Source: Flavobacterium praedii
GTDB lineage: Bacteria > Bacteroidota > Bacteroidia > Flavobacteriales > Flavobacteriaceae
NCBI RefSeq assembly: GCF_026810365.1
Contig: NZ_CP113948.1
Span: 3,937,501-4,001,500 of the forward strand
Length of the DNA stretch: 64,000 bases
Reading direction: 5' to 3'
Numbering within the stretch: the first letter of the stretch is position 1; every line of letters begins with the position of its first letter. Positions 16,467 through 24,042 of this stretch are shown here, piece by piece. The position numbers and the translations under genes are program-made. The notes beneath the pieces were generated by a model. It was not told the origin of the DNA. It did no database searches and was given only the letters and a program-made list of their open reading frames with translations.

Positions 16467-16937
16467 ATGAACTGGTACGTAGTTTACACCAAACCCAAGT
16501 GGGAAAAGAAAGTTGCGGAGCGGCTAAGTGAGATAGGAGTAATTTCCTATTGTCCTTTGATAACCAAAATCAGTCAATGGTCGGATCGTAAAAAGAAAAT
16601 AGAAGTTCCACTTTTTAATTCCTATATTTTTGTTCAAGTGAATGAAAAGGAACGGAATGTTATTTTTGAAATTCCTGGTGCGATTCGCTATTTATTTTGG
16701 CTAGGAAAACCTGCTATTGTAAAGGAAAATGAGATTCAAGCTATACAAGATTGGCTGAATGTACCCGACACTTTTGAAGTGATGGTGGATACTTGGCAAA
16801 AAGGGGATAAAATCGTTTTGGAATCTGGGCCATTTGTCGCACAATCGGCCATAGTTCAAGAGGTAAAACTGAATCATTATGTACTTGTCTTGGAGTCTTT
16901 GGGATGTATTCTTAAAGTAGAAAAGAAAATAAAATAA
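16467..16937 (+). CDS. UpxY-family transcription antiterminator (NusG-like)
   Basis: A 156-residue NusG paralogue of the UpxY/RfaH type. The NGN domain covers about residues 1-95 (MNWYVVYTKPKWEKKVAERL, PLFNSYIFVQVNEKE, IPGAIRYLFWLGKPA) and a KOW-like domain about 108-150 (GDKIVLESGPFVAQSAIVQE). In Bacteroides, UpxY proteins are encoded at the head of capsule operons and let RNA polymerase read through the untranslated leader of their own locus. Here the gene precedes a 559-bp leader and the second export gene set, the arrangement expected for that role. No UpxZ-like partner is seen. Confidence 0.9.
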   Translation: MNWYVVYTKPKWEKKVAERLSEIGVISYCPLITKISQWSDRKKKIEVPLFNSYIFVQVNEKERNVIFEIPGAIRYLFWLGKPAIVKENEIQAIQDWLNVPDTFEVMVDTWQKGDKIVLESGPFVAQSAIVQEVKLNHYVLVLESLGCILKVEKKIK

Positions 16938-17052
16938 TTTTTTGTTTTTTTAAAAAGTTGAAATAAAGAGCTTTAGTATTTTGTGTAATTGCTTACAAAT
17001 ATAATTGTAAAAATACAGCTTAAAAAGTACAGGAAAATCTTTATTTTTAGTT

Positions 17053-17060
17053 TAATTTCG
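17053..17060 (+). promoter_or_regulatory. Possible -7 promoter core (TAATTTCG)
   Basis: TAATTTCG differs from TAnnTTTG by one base and lies in the leader 437 bases before the second wza-like gene. No -33 element is seen at the expected distance, so this is tentative. Confidence 0.22.
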
Positions 17061-17307
17061 CAAATTCTTAGAAATAGTGAACCATTATGGGACTCACAGT
17101 GGCGAAGCCGTGGAGTGATTTTATCGGTTTACTGTTTTGAGTTGTGGGTTTTGAGTTAAGAGTTTTGCTACACTGCAGTATTTTAACTTGGCACAGCCTA
17201 AACGGCTTTACTTGAAAAAATTACTTGAATAACAATATTAGATAAAAGTAACCTCTAGGGTTTCATCGTTTTTTACTAGTTATAAGTATAGAATTTTATA
17301 ACTATGT

Positions 17308-17451
17308 CAATGTCATTTCCTTAAGGAACTGTCAGACCAAATTCGTTTAGTTTGTCATTTCGACCAGCGGGAGAAATCACATTACAGGAACACCTAATGT
17401 GATTCCTCCTTCGTCGGAATGACAAAACCCACTCTTAAGGAAACGACATTG
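17308..17451. repeat. 144-bp nested palindrome (MITE-like candidate)
   Basis: The outer arms CAATGTCATTTCCTTAAG (17308-17325) and CTTAAGGAAACGACATTG (17434-17451) are inverted copies with one mismatch. Inside, about 32 bases from TTGTCATTTCGACC to CACATTA (17352-17384) are mirrored imperfectly by TAATGTGATT to GAATGACAA (17395-17425) around a 10-nt loop. No coding capacity. The inner motif resembles a TGTCATTTCGAC repeat that I recall from Bacteroidota genomes. Confidence 0.8.
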
Positions 17452-17496
17452 ATTACTGTGCGGTAAAAAATGTTTTAATGGTCAAAAAAAAATAAT

Positions 17497-19929
17497 ATGA
17501 GAAAAATAATTACAGCAATTGTCCTTTTTATAGCTCTTTTTCAGTCTTCCTCTTTGATGGCTCAAGATATTTTGAAGGGCAGTGATCTGAGTACCGTAAG
17601 AGTAGATTATTTATCGGATGGAGATATATCCAAGATAAAATCGCAACTGCAAAGTAATAATGTTTCGATAGATCAAGCGGAGTCTATGGCGCTTTCTAAA
17701 GGTATGAGTGCTACGGAATTTGCTAAATTGAAAAAGAGGTTAGCTGTACCAACCAAAACGATATCCAAACAAAAGAAAAATGATTTGGATGCGGACCAAA
17801 ATAATAGTGAAGAAAGTGAGCGAAAGCAAGAAAAAATAGAAAACATTAAAGTAAAAGACAGTTTAAATTCACTTGTTTTTGGCTCTGAGTTGTTTGACAA
17901 TCCCACTTTGAATTTTCAACCTAACTTAAAATTGGCTACTCCTGTAAATTATGTTTTAGGCCCTGGTGATGAATTGCAAGTAAGTGTAAATGGCGTGCAA
18001 GAATTTGATGATACCGTACCCGTAACTGTTGAAGGAAAAGTCAATATTCAATATGTTGGACAGATTGCAGTGTCTGGAATGACCATTGAAGCTGCCACTC
18101 AAAAAATTAAAGGAGCTATTTCTAGAATTTACAGTACCGTTCGTTCGGGGCAATCACAAGTTAGCATAAGTTTGAGTCGTATTCGTACTATTAAGGTGAC
18201 TATTATCGGTAGCAAGCAACCTGGAAATTATTCTATTTCATCCCTTGCAACTGTTTATAATGCCTTGTTTTTGGGGGGAGGTCCGAGCAAAAACGGAAGT
18301 TACCGAAACATTGAATTGATTCGTAATAATAAGGTGTTTAAAAATATTGACATCTATCGCTTTTTGGTCAGTGGAAACCAGTCGGATAATGTGGGTTTAA
18401 AAGACAATGACGTTATACGGATTCCAGCTTACACCAATAGGGTGACTGTTGAAGGAGAAGTAAAACGTCCGGGAATTTTTGAGATGAAAAAAGGAGAGAA
18501 TTTCTCTAATTTATTGAATTTTGCTTCCGGATTCAATGAGTTTGCTTATACCGCATCGGTTAATGTTTTACAAAAAACAGGAAAAGAATTTAAGGTAGCC
18601 GATATACAAGCGGCACAATACAGCAGTTATATACCTTTGAACGGGGATGTGTACCGTGTTTCAAAAATTCTGAACCGTTTTGAGAATCGTATTATTATTC
18701 AAGGAGCAGTATTTAGACCCGATACTTATTCCTTCTATCAAGGAATGCGTGTTACAGATTTGATCCGTCAAGCCGAAGGATTAAAAGAAGACGCCTATTT
18801 AAAAAGAGCTCGTATCATTCGTTTAAAGTCGGATTTGACTTACGAGAATGTAACTATTGATTTGTCCAAAGCAATGTCGGGTGATTTTGAAGCGAATTTA
18901 GCTTTAAAAAAGGAAGATGTTTTAACGGTATATTCTGTTTTAGATTTCAAAGAAGAATATAAAGTTACCATTGATGGTGAAGTAAACAAACCAAATGTAT
19001 ATGACTATCAGGACAATTTAACCCTTAACGATTTGATTATTGCGGCTGGTGGGTTAACAGGTTCAGCCTCCAAACGTGTTGAAATTGCGAGAATGATCAA
19101 AGCTGAAAATATTGATGATACCAATCCTAAGAAAGTTGAATTGTTTACTATAGAAATCACACCCGATTCGAATGAACAAATTACTAATTTTGAATTGAAA
19201 CCATTTGATGTTGTTAATATTAGGCGAATGGCTGTTACCGATAAACCAGAAATGGTCCTTATAAAAGGGGCAGTTGCTTACCCAGGAAAATATGTATTGG
19301 CCAATAAAAAAGAAAAAATCTATGATGTTATTGTAAGAGCAGGAGGATTAACATCGATGGCGAGTTTGAATGGAGTAAAAATAAAAAGACCTATAAAAGC
19401 AGCACAAATTGAAGATTTAGAAAATGTGAATTTGAATTTGGGTAAAAAAGACAGTATTCAAAACAAATTAGAAAAGAAACTCAAAGAGGATTTAAAATAC
19501 GCCACCATACCTGTAGATTGGACTAAAGTAGCCAAAAATCAAACCGGGAATGCGAATGTTACGTTATTGCCTGGAGACGAAATTGAAGTTTCTACTTTCA
19601 ATGAAACCGTAAAAGTGGCCGGGAATGTACTTTTAACTTCTGAGATTCCATACGTAAAAGGCAGGGGCTTTAATTATTATCTGGATGCCGTTGGCGGACT
19701 TGATGCTAAAGGATGGAGAAAGAATGCCTATATTATCTATCCTAACGGTCAAGCTGCAGTATCTCATAACATATTATTATTTTTTAGGTCAACTCCAACC
19801 GTTCTGCCTGGTTCCCAAATTATAGTCCCAGAAAAACCAGAAGTCAAAAAAATGAGTGCTGGAGAATGGGTGAGTATTGCTTCTGTGTTAGTGAGTATGG
19901 GCGTTTTGTTGGTGACAGCTATTAAATAA
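17497..19929 (+). CDS. Wza-like polysaccharide export protein with multiple SLBB domains
   Basis: An 810-residue periplasmic/outer-membrane export protein. A signal peptide ends near residue 23 (LFQSSSLMAQD). After a charged linker (about 80-125), the Poly_export domain lies around residues 150-235 (YVLGPGDELQVSVNGVQE, VNIQYVGQIAVSGMTIEAA). About five SLBB-like repeats follow (IIGSKQPGNYSI; TVEGEVKRPGIFEM; IIQGAVFRPDTYSF; TIDGEVNKPNVYDY; LIKGAVAYPGKYVL). The C-terminus has a hydrophobic helix (about 790-807). It is three times longer than the Wza-like lipoprotein at 6353 and pairs with the Wzz-like gene at 20133, forming a second export set. Confidence 0.92.
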   Translation: MRKIITAIVLFIALFQSSSLMAQDILKGSDLSTVRVDYLSDGDISKIKSQLQSNNVSIDQAESMALSKGMSATEFAKLKKRLAVPTKTISKQKKNDLDADQNNSEESERKQEKIENIKVKDSLNSLVFGSELFDNPTLNFQPNLKLATPVNYVLGPGDELQVSVNGVQEFDDTVPVTVEGKVNIQYVGQIAVSGMTIEAATQKIKGAISRIYSTVRSGQSQVSISLSRIRTIKVTIIGSKQPGNYSISSLATVYNALFLGGGPSKNGSYRNIELIRNNKVFKNIDIYRFLVSGNQSDNVGLKDNDVIRIPAYTNRVTVEGEVKRPGIFEMKKGENFSNLLNFASGFNEFAYTASVNVLQKTGKEFKVADIQAAQYSSYIPLNGDVYRVSKILNRFENRIIIQGAVFRPDTYSFYQGMRVTDLIRQAEGLKEDAYLKRARIIRLKSDLTYENVTIDLSKAMSGDFEANLALKKEDVLTVYSVLDFKEEYKVTIDGEVNKPNVYDYQDNLTLNDLIIAAGGLTGSASKRVEIARMIKAENIDDTNPKKVELFTIEITPDSNEQITNFELKPFDVVNIRRMAVTDKPEMVLIKGAVAYPGKYVLANKKEKIYDVIVRAGGLTSMASLNGVKIKRPIKAAQIEDLENVNLNLGKKDSIQNKLEKKLKEDLKYATIPVDWTKVAKNQTGNANVTLLPGDEIEVSTFNETVKVAGNVLLTSEIPYVKGRGFNYYLDAVGGLDAKGWRKNAYIIYPNGQAAVSHNILLFFRSTPTVLPGSQIIVPEKPEVKKMSAGEWVSIASVLVSMGVLLVTAIK

Positions 19930-20002
19930 ATCAGTTATGGGTTATCTGTTGTGGGTTATGAGTTGTCAGTTTAAAAGTTTAAAAGTTGTTTAATGAGTTT
20001 AG

Positions 20003-20128
20003 ACAACAGAAAACAGATAAAAGAGAACAGACAACAGAGAACAGACAACAGAGAACAGAAAACTTACAACAGATAACCAATAAAGGTTAACCAAAAACCG
20101 ATTACAGAAAACATAAAACCGACAACGG
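20003..20128 (+). repeat. Heptameric array (ACAACAG/AGAACAG), 18 units
   Basis: Eighteen in-phase 7-bp units (ACAACAG, AAAACAG, AGAACAG, ATAACCA, AAAACCG, ACAACGG and similar) end four bases before the ATG of the Wzz-like gene. Looser heptameric sequence (CAGTTAT, GGGTTAT) precedes it from about 19933. Confidence 0.92.
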
Positions 20129-20132
20129 AAAT

Positions 20133-21197
20133 ATGGAAGAACAAATACCCAACGACGAGATTTCGTTAAAAGAATTGATAGAAAAGGCTAAGGAATGGTA
20201 TAGCTATTTACTTTCCCAATGGAAAATCATTGTATTGGCAGGGATTGTAGGAGCTGCTTTGGGGTTAACGTATTCTTTGACTAAAAAACCAATTTATACC
20301 GCTACTTTGTCTTTTGCTTTGGAAGATGAAAAAGGAGGTGGAGCTGGAGGTCTAGGGTCACTGGCTAGTTCTTTTGGGATTGATCTTGGTGGTGGAGGTG
20401 GAAGTATATTTACGGGTTCTAATTTGACTGAGTTGTTTAAATCCCGCACCATGGTTGAAGAAACCTTAATGACTCCTGTTACGGTTAATGGAAAAGTAAT
20501 TTCTTTGGCTGAAATGTACATTCAAAATAACGAATGGAGAGACAGCTGGAAGGAGAATCCTAAATTCAAGAACATACAATTTTTACCCAATACCAAACGT
20601 AAGTACTTTACTCGTGTGCATGATAGCATTTTGGGTATAATTTATCAGAATTTATCTAAATCTTCTTTAGCTGTGGCTCAAAAAGACAAGAAAATAGCTA
20701 TTATTTCTATGGATGTAGCTTCAACCAATGAAATGTTTTCGAAGTATTTCTGCGAAGCGCTAGCCAAACAGGTTGGACAGTTTTATGTGACGACCAAAAG
20801 CAAAAAGGCCCGTGCTAATATGGAAATTTTGGAACGACAAACCGATTCCATTCGTGCCGAGCTCAATGGTGCTATTACGGGAGTAGCAGTGGCCAATGAT
20901 AATACCTTTATGTTGAATCCTGCTCTTAATGTGCGTCGTACCCCATCTGCCCGCAGACAGGTTGATGTGCAGGCGAATACCGCCATACTGACTGAATTAG
21001 TGAAACAAACCGAATTGGCTAAAGTTACTTTGCGTAAAGAAACACCTTTGATTCAAGTTATTGACCGACCTATTTTGCCCTTACCGAAAGAACGTTTCGG
21101 AAAAGCCAAAGGTTTGGTGATGGGAGGATTTTTGGCTGGGTTTTTAACTGTTTTGGTCTTGATTGTGAGGAGGTTGTTGAAGGAGTTAGCAGGTTAA
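20133..21197 (+). CDS. Wzz-like chain-length determinant (no kinase domain)
   Basis: A 354-residue polysaccharide co-polymerase of the Wzz family. Membrane helix 1 is at about residues 32-52 (WKIIVLAGIVGAALGLTYSL) and helix 2 at about 328-346 (GLVMGGFLAGFLTVLVLIV). The periplasmic part carries a glycine-rich insert (GGGAGGLGSLASSFGIDLG) and coiled-coil stretches around 230-300. The C-terminus stops just after helix 2, so there is no BY-kinase domain, in contrast to the Wzc-like protein at 7159. It presumably sets glycan chain length together with the SLBB protein encoded just upstream. Confidence 0.9.
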   Translation: MEEQIPNDEISLKELIEKAKEWYSYLLSQWKIIVLAGIVGAALGLTYSLTKKPIYTATLSFALEDEKGGGAGGLGSLASSFGIDLGGGGGSIFTGSNLTELFKSRTMVEETLMTPVTVNGKVISLAEMYIQNNEWRDSWKENPKFKNIQFLPNTKRKYFTRVHDSILGIIYQNLSKSSLAVAQKDKKIAIISMDVASTNEMFSKYFCEALAKQVGQFYVTTKSKKARANMEILERQTDSIRAELNGAITGVAVANDNTFMLNPALNVRRTPSARRQVDVQANTAILTELVKQTELAKVTLRKETPLIQVIDRPILPLPKERFGKAKGLVMGGFLAGFLTVLVLIVRRLLKELAG

Positions 21198-21556
21198 GGG
21201 TTTGAATTGTTTACAGTTTAAAGTTGTTTAAGGGTTTAAATTGTTTAAAGTTATTTAAAAGTTTAAAGTTGATTGGGCGTAACCGCAATCCCGATAGCAA
21301 TCGGGACGCAAAGGAGTCGCAAAGAACGCTAAGATATAAGGGATGATTTTTCTTTTGTCCCGACCCTAACGGGAGTTGAAAAAAAATGATGAATTTTCGT
21401 TTTAAACCAGCCCTAAAGGGAACGAAAATTGAAGTATAGGTTTAAATTTTTGTTTTGCCTGCGCCCCATAAGGAAGCAGGGAAATATAGTTTAGAAAGAG
21501 GTTTTCATAATGGCACTCGACAATTTGATAAACGAAAACCAAAAAAATAATTAAAT
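21198..21556. repeat. Intergenic repeat region with heptamer-like sequence and four hairpins
   Basis: This 359-bp gap has no gene. TTTAAAG-type heptamers (21215-21270) are followed by TCCCGAT/ATCGGGA (21289-21306), CGCAAAG-type sequence, TCCCG/CGGGA (21358-21374), AATTTTCGTTT with AACGAAAATT (21392-21430), and CCTGC/GCAGG (21458-21480). Several hairpin loops share a CCCTAA-like core. These are repeat families, not obvious terminators. Confidence 0.65.
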
Positions 21557-21979
21557 ATGAAAACAGGAATAACTTTTAGTGCTTTTGACTTGTTTCATGC
21601 TGGTCATGTTAAAATGTTGGAAGAAGCCAAACGCCATTGTGATTATTTGATTGTAGGTTTGCAAACGGATCCTACTCTGGATCGTCCCGATAAAAATCAA
21701 CCCGCACAAACAGTAGTGGAGCGTTACATACAATTGAAAGGATGTAAGTTTGTAGATGAGATTGTTCCTTATGCTACCGAACAGGATTTAGAAGACATCT
21801 TGCGTTCCTTTAAAATTGATGTGCGCATTGTAGGAGATGAATATCGAGAGCAAGATTTTACGGGGAGAATGTATTGTGAAGCGAAAGGAATTGAATTGTA
21901 TTTTAATACTCGTGACCATCGGTTTTCGAGTTCGGGTTTAAGAAGGGAAGTTCATCAGAAAGAGTTGAATAAAAAATAA
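21557..21979 (+). CDS. Adenylyl/cytidylyltransferase-family protein (TagD-like)
   Basis: A 140-residue nucleotidyltransferase of the TagD/cytidylyltransferase family, which activates small phosphorylated alcohols or sugars with CTP. The N-terminal FSAFDLFHAGHVKML contains the HxGH nucleotide-binding signature, and HRFSSSGLRR matches the C-terminal RTxGISTT-like loop in modified form. Length and fold match glycerol-3-phosphate cytidylyltransferases, but the substrate could be another phosphate in this sugar cluster. It lies just before the CDP-dideoxysugar genes, with 54 bases to the next gene, so a role in making a CDP-linked substituent is plausible but unproven. Confidence 0.8.
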   Translation: MKTGITFSAFDLFHAGHVKMLEEAKRHCDYLIVGLQTDPTLDRPDKNQPAQTVVERYIQLKGCKFVDEIVPYATEQDLEDILRSFKIDVRIVGDEYREQDFTGRMYCEAKGIELYFNTRDHRFSSSGLRREVHQKELNKK

Positions 21980-22033
21980 AAAAATAGGTTTTAGAATAAA
22001 GAATCAATCTGTTTTGCCAGATAGATAAAAATC

Positions 22034-23071
22034 ATGAAAAATTACACTTTAAAAGTTCACGATATAAAAAAAGAGACAAAAGATACCATTACTCTTTGTT
22101 TCAAGCAACCTGGTTTAAAAAAGATTAAATATCAAGCGGGTCAGTATCTTACTTTGTCTTTTAGAATTAACGGGAGAAAATATACTAGACCTTATTCCTT
22201 TTCATCGGCACCTTCGGCAGATGCTTTTTTGGAAACGACTATCAAGCGCGTGCCCAATGGTATTTTTTCTAATTATGTGCATGATACCGTTCAAGTTGGA
22301 GATATTGTAGAAGTGATGGAGCCTATAGGTGATTTTGTACATACCCATGATGAGTTTACTAATCAGATTTATTTTTGGGGAGTTGGTAGCGGTGTAACGC
22401 CATTAATGTCGATTATAAAAGAAGTTTTAATTTCGAATCCATTGGTTCAGGTAAATCTAATATATGGAAATAAGAATTTTGAATCTACGATTTTTTTAGA
22501 TTTAATTGACGACTTATTGAAACAGTATCCAGAAAAATTTAAAGTTTGGCACTTTCATACCCAATACAATCATGTTGAAAGACATCATTTTGTAAAAAGC
22601 GGGAGAATTAACACAGCATTCATCTTGGATTTACTTCAAGACACGGATGTTGAACAGACAAAACATTACATTTGCGGTCCAATAGATTTGAAAAATACCA
22701 TCAAAGAAGCTTTGGGTATTTTAAAATGTCCGAAAGAAAACATTCTTTCGGAAGATTTTGAATTGATTAAAAATCCAAAAGATTTTGAAGATATCGTTAC
22801 CCATACTATAAATATTCAATTTCAAGGAATTGATACCATAGTTGAAGTTGAAAAAGGAAAAAGTGTTTTGGAAGCTGCTCTTGATGCCGGAATTGAATTG
22901 CCGTATTCCTGTCAAACTGGAAGTTGTAATACCTGCAAAGGGAAATTAGTAGCTGGAGAATTGCGAATGATAGGACTTTCGAAAGAACGAGATGATTTGG
23001 AATCTGAAGATTTTTTATTGTGTTGCAGTTATCCTTTGACTGATGGTGTTTTTGTTGAAATAGCCCCCTAA
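22034..23071 (+). CDS. FAD/[2Fe-2S] NAD(P)H oxidoreductase, candidate CDP-6-deoxyglucoseen reductase (E3)
   Basis: A 345-residue electron-transfer flavoprotein. An FNR-type FAD domain (about 1-105: RPYSFSSAPS) and NAD(P)H domain (about 110-230: WGVGSGVTPLMSIIKE) are followed by a plant-type [2Fe-2S] ferredoxin domain (about 255-345: LPYSCQTGSCNTCKGKL and FLLCCSYP). Placed before rfbF, rfbG and rfbH, it is the natural candidate to reduce the RfbH reaction intermediate in 3,6-dideoxyhexose formation. Known AscD/DdhD enzymes carry the ferredoxin domain at the N-terminus; here it is C-terminal, as in PaaE, so this is a different architecture. A GC-rich palindrome provides its stop codon. Confidence 0.82.
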   Translation: MKNYTLKVHDIKKETKDTITLCFKQPGLKKIKYQAGQYLTLSFRINGRKYTRPYSFSSAPSADAFLETTIKRVPNGIFSNYVHDTVQVGDIVEVMEPIGDFVHTHDEFTNQIYFWGVGSGVTPLMSIIKEVLISNPLVQVNLIYGNKNFESTIFLDLIDDLLKQYPEKFKVWHFHTQYNHVERHHFVKSGRINTAFILDLLQDTDVEQTKHYICGPIDLKNTIKEALGILKCPKENILSEDFELIKNPKDFEDIVTHTINIQFQGIDTIVEVEKGKSVLEAALDAGIELPYSCQTGSCNTCKGKLVAGELRMIGLSKERDDLESEDFLLCCSYPLTDGVFVEIAP

Positions 23072-23083
23072 CCCCGAAGGGGG
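23062..23083. repeat. GC-rich palindrome overlapping a stop codon
   Basis: CCCCC (23064-23068) and CCCC (23072-23075) face GGGGG (23079-23083) across TAA and GAA. The TAA is the stop codon of the reductase gene. Similar CCCCTAACCCC..GGGG elements are, from memory, common in Bacteroidota intergenic DNA. Confidence 0.6.
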
Positions 23084-23117
23084 AACTTCGCTAGGTGGGT
23101 AAGGGTTGAAAGGAGTA

Positions 23118-23265
23118 GTGAATGGTGAATACTGAATAGAATGCAGAATAAAGAAAGTTTTAAGCAAAACAAAAAATAGAAACATAAAGATTTAGAGTTG
23201 AAAATTTATCCCTATACCTTTGGGACAAAAGTTTAAACCTAAAATCTAAAATCTAAAATCTATAT
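23118..23265 (+). repeat. Heptameric sequence upstream of rfbF, two short arrays
   Basis: GTGAATG, GTGAATA, CTGAATA, GAATGCA, GAATAAA (23118-23152) form one short array. GTTTAAA, CCTAAAA, TCTAAAA, TCTAAAA, TCTATAT (23231-23265) form another that ends exactly at the rfbF ATG. Confidence 0.75.
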
Positions 23266-24042
23266 ATGAAAGTAGTCATTTTTGCAGGTGGTTTTGGAAC
23301 ACGCCTGATGGAAGAAACGGAAGCAAGACCTAAACCTATGGTAGAAATTGGCGGAAAGCCTATTTTATGGCACATTCTAAAAATGTATGAGCATTATGGG
23401 TACAATGAATTTGTGATTTGTTTGGGCTATAAAGCAACCTACATCAAAGAATATTTCTATAATTATTATTTACACAATTCGGATGTTACAATTGAATTAG
23501 CCAATAATAACATTAATGTCCATTATTCGGAAACTGAATCTTTCAAAGTAACTTTGATAGACACTGGATTGCATACCAACACAGCGGGAAGATTGAAGCG
23601 TATTGAAAAATATGTAACAGGAGAAACCTTTATGTTAACCTATGGGGATGGTGTAGCCGATGTCAATTTATCTGCACTTTTAGATTTTCATAAATCACAT
23701 GGGAGGTTAGCTACTTTAACGAGTGTACAAGTACCTGGGCGTTTCGGAAATTTAGAAATAAAACCTCAAGGGGAGGTCGATAGTTTCGTGGAAAAACCAG
23801 CGGGCGATGGAATGTGGATTAATGGAGGTTTTTTTGTTTTAGAATCAGGTATTTTTAAATATCTAGAAGGAGATGTGGAAGATACACAATGGGAAAAGGA
23901 ACCATTAGGAGCTATTGCTAAAGATCAACAGCTGGCAGCATACAAGCACACTGGATTTTGGAAATGTATGGATGCTTTAAGAGATAGAATTGAGTTAGAA
24001 GCTATGTGGAATTCCGGTAATGCAAAATGGAAAACATGGTAG
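23266..24042 (+). CDS. rfbF: Glucose-1-phosphate cytidylyltransferase
   Basis: Makes CDP-glucose from CTP and glucose-1-phosphate, the first step to CDP-linked 3,6-dideoxyhexoses. The 258-residue protein has the nucleotidyltransferase motif VVIFAGGFGTRLMEETEARPKPMVEIG, LTYGDGVADVNL (metal-binding Asp), VQVPGRFGNLEIK and the typical C-terminus GFWKCMDALRDRIELEAMWNSG. The length equals known RfbF/AscA. The heptamers end at its ATG. The next gene, rfbG, overlaps its 3' end by 16 bases, indicating translational coupling. Confidence 0.96.
   Translation: MKVVIFAGGFGTRLMEETEARPKPMVEIGGKPILWHILKMYEHYGYNEFVICLGYKATYIKEYFYNYYLHNSDVTIELANNNINVHYSETESFKVTLIDTGLHTNTAGRLKRIEKYVTGETFMLTYGDGVADVNLSALLDFHKSHGRLATLTSVQVPGRFGNLEIKPQGEVDSFVEKPAGDGMWINGGFFVLESGIFKYLEGDVEDTQWEKEPLGAIAKDQQLAAYKHTGFWKCMDALRDRIELEAMWNSGNAKWKTW

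Larger units (their letters stand above)
16938..17496 (+). other. 559-bp non-coding leader between the UpxY-like gene and the second wza-like gene
   Basis: No gene is seen. The stretch contains a possible weak promoter core (TAATTTCG, 17053-17060), a hairpin-like GGGACTC..GAGTG segment (17089-17116), four heptamers of TTTTGAG type (17135-17162), and a large nested palindrome (17308-17451). Its position right after the antiterminator gene suggests an untranslated leader through which UpxY could act; this is inference. Confidence 0.6.

Noticed and set aside
17353..17425. Insertion sequence in the leader
   Set aside because: Inverted repeats are present but there is no transposase frame and no clear target duplication; kept only as a MITE-like palindrome.
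16938..17496. Riboswitch or small RNA gene in the leader
   Set aside because: Structure is present but no known riboswitch core or conserved RNA motif was recognised by eye.
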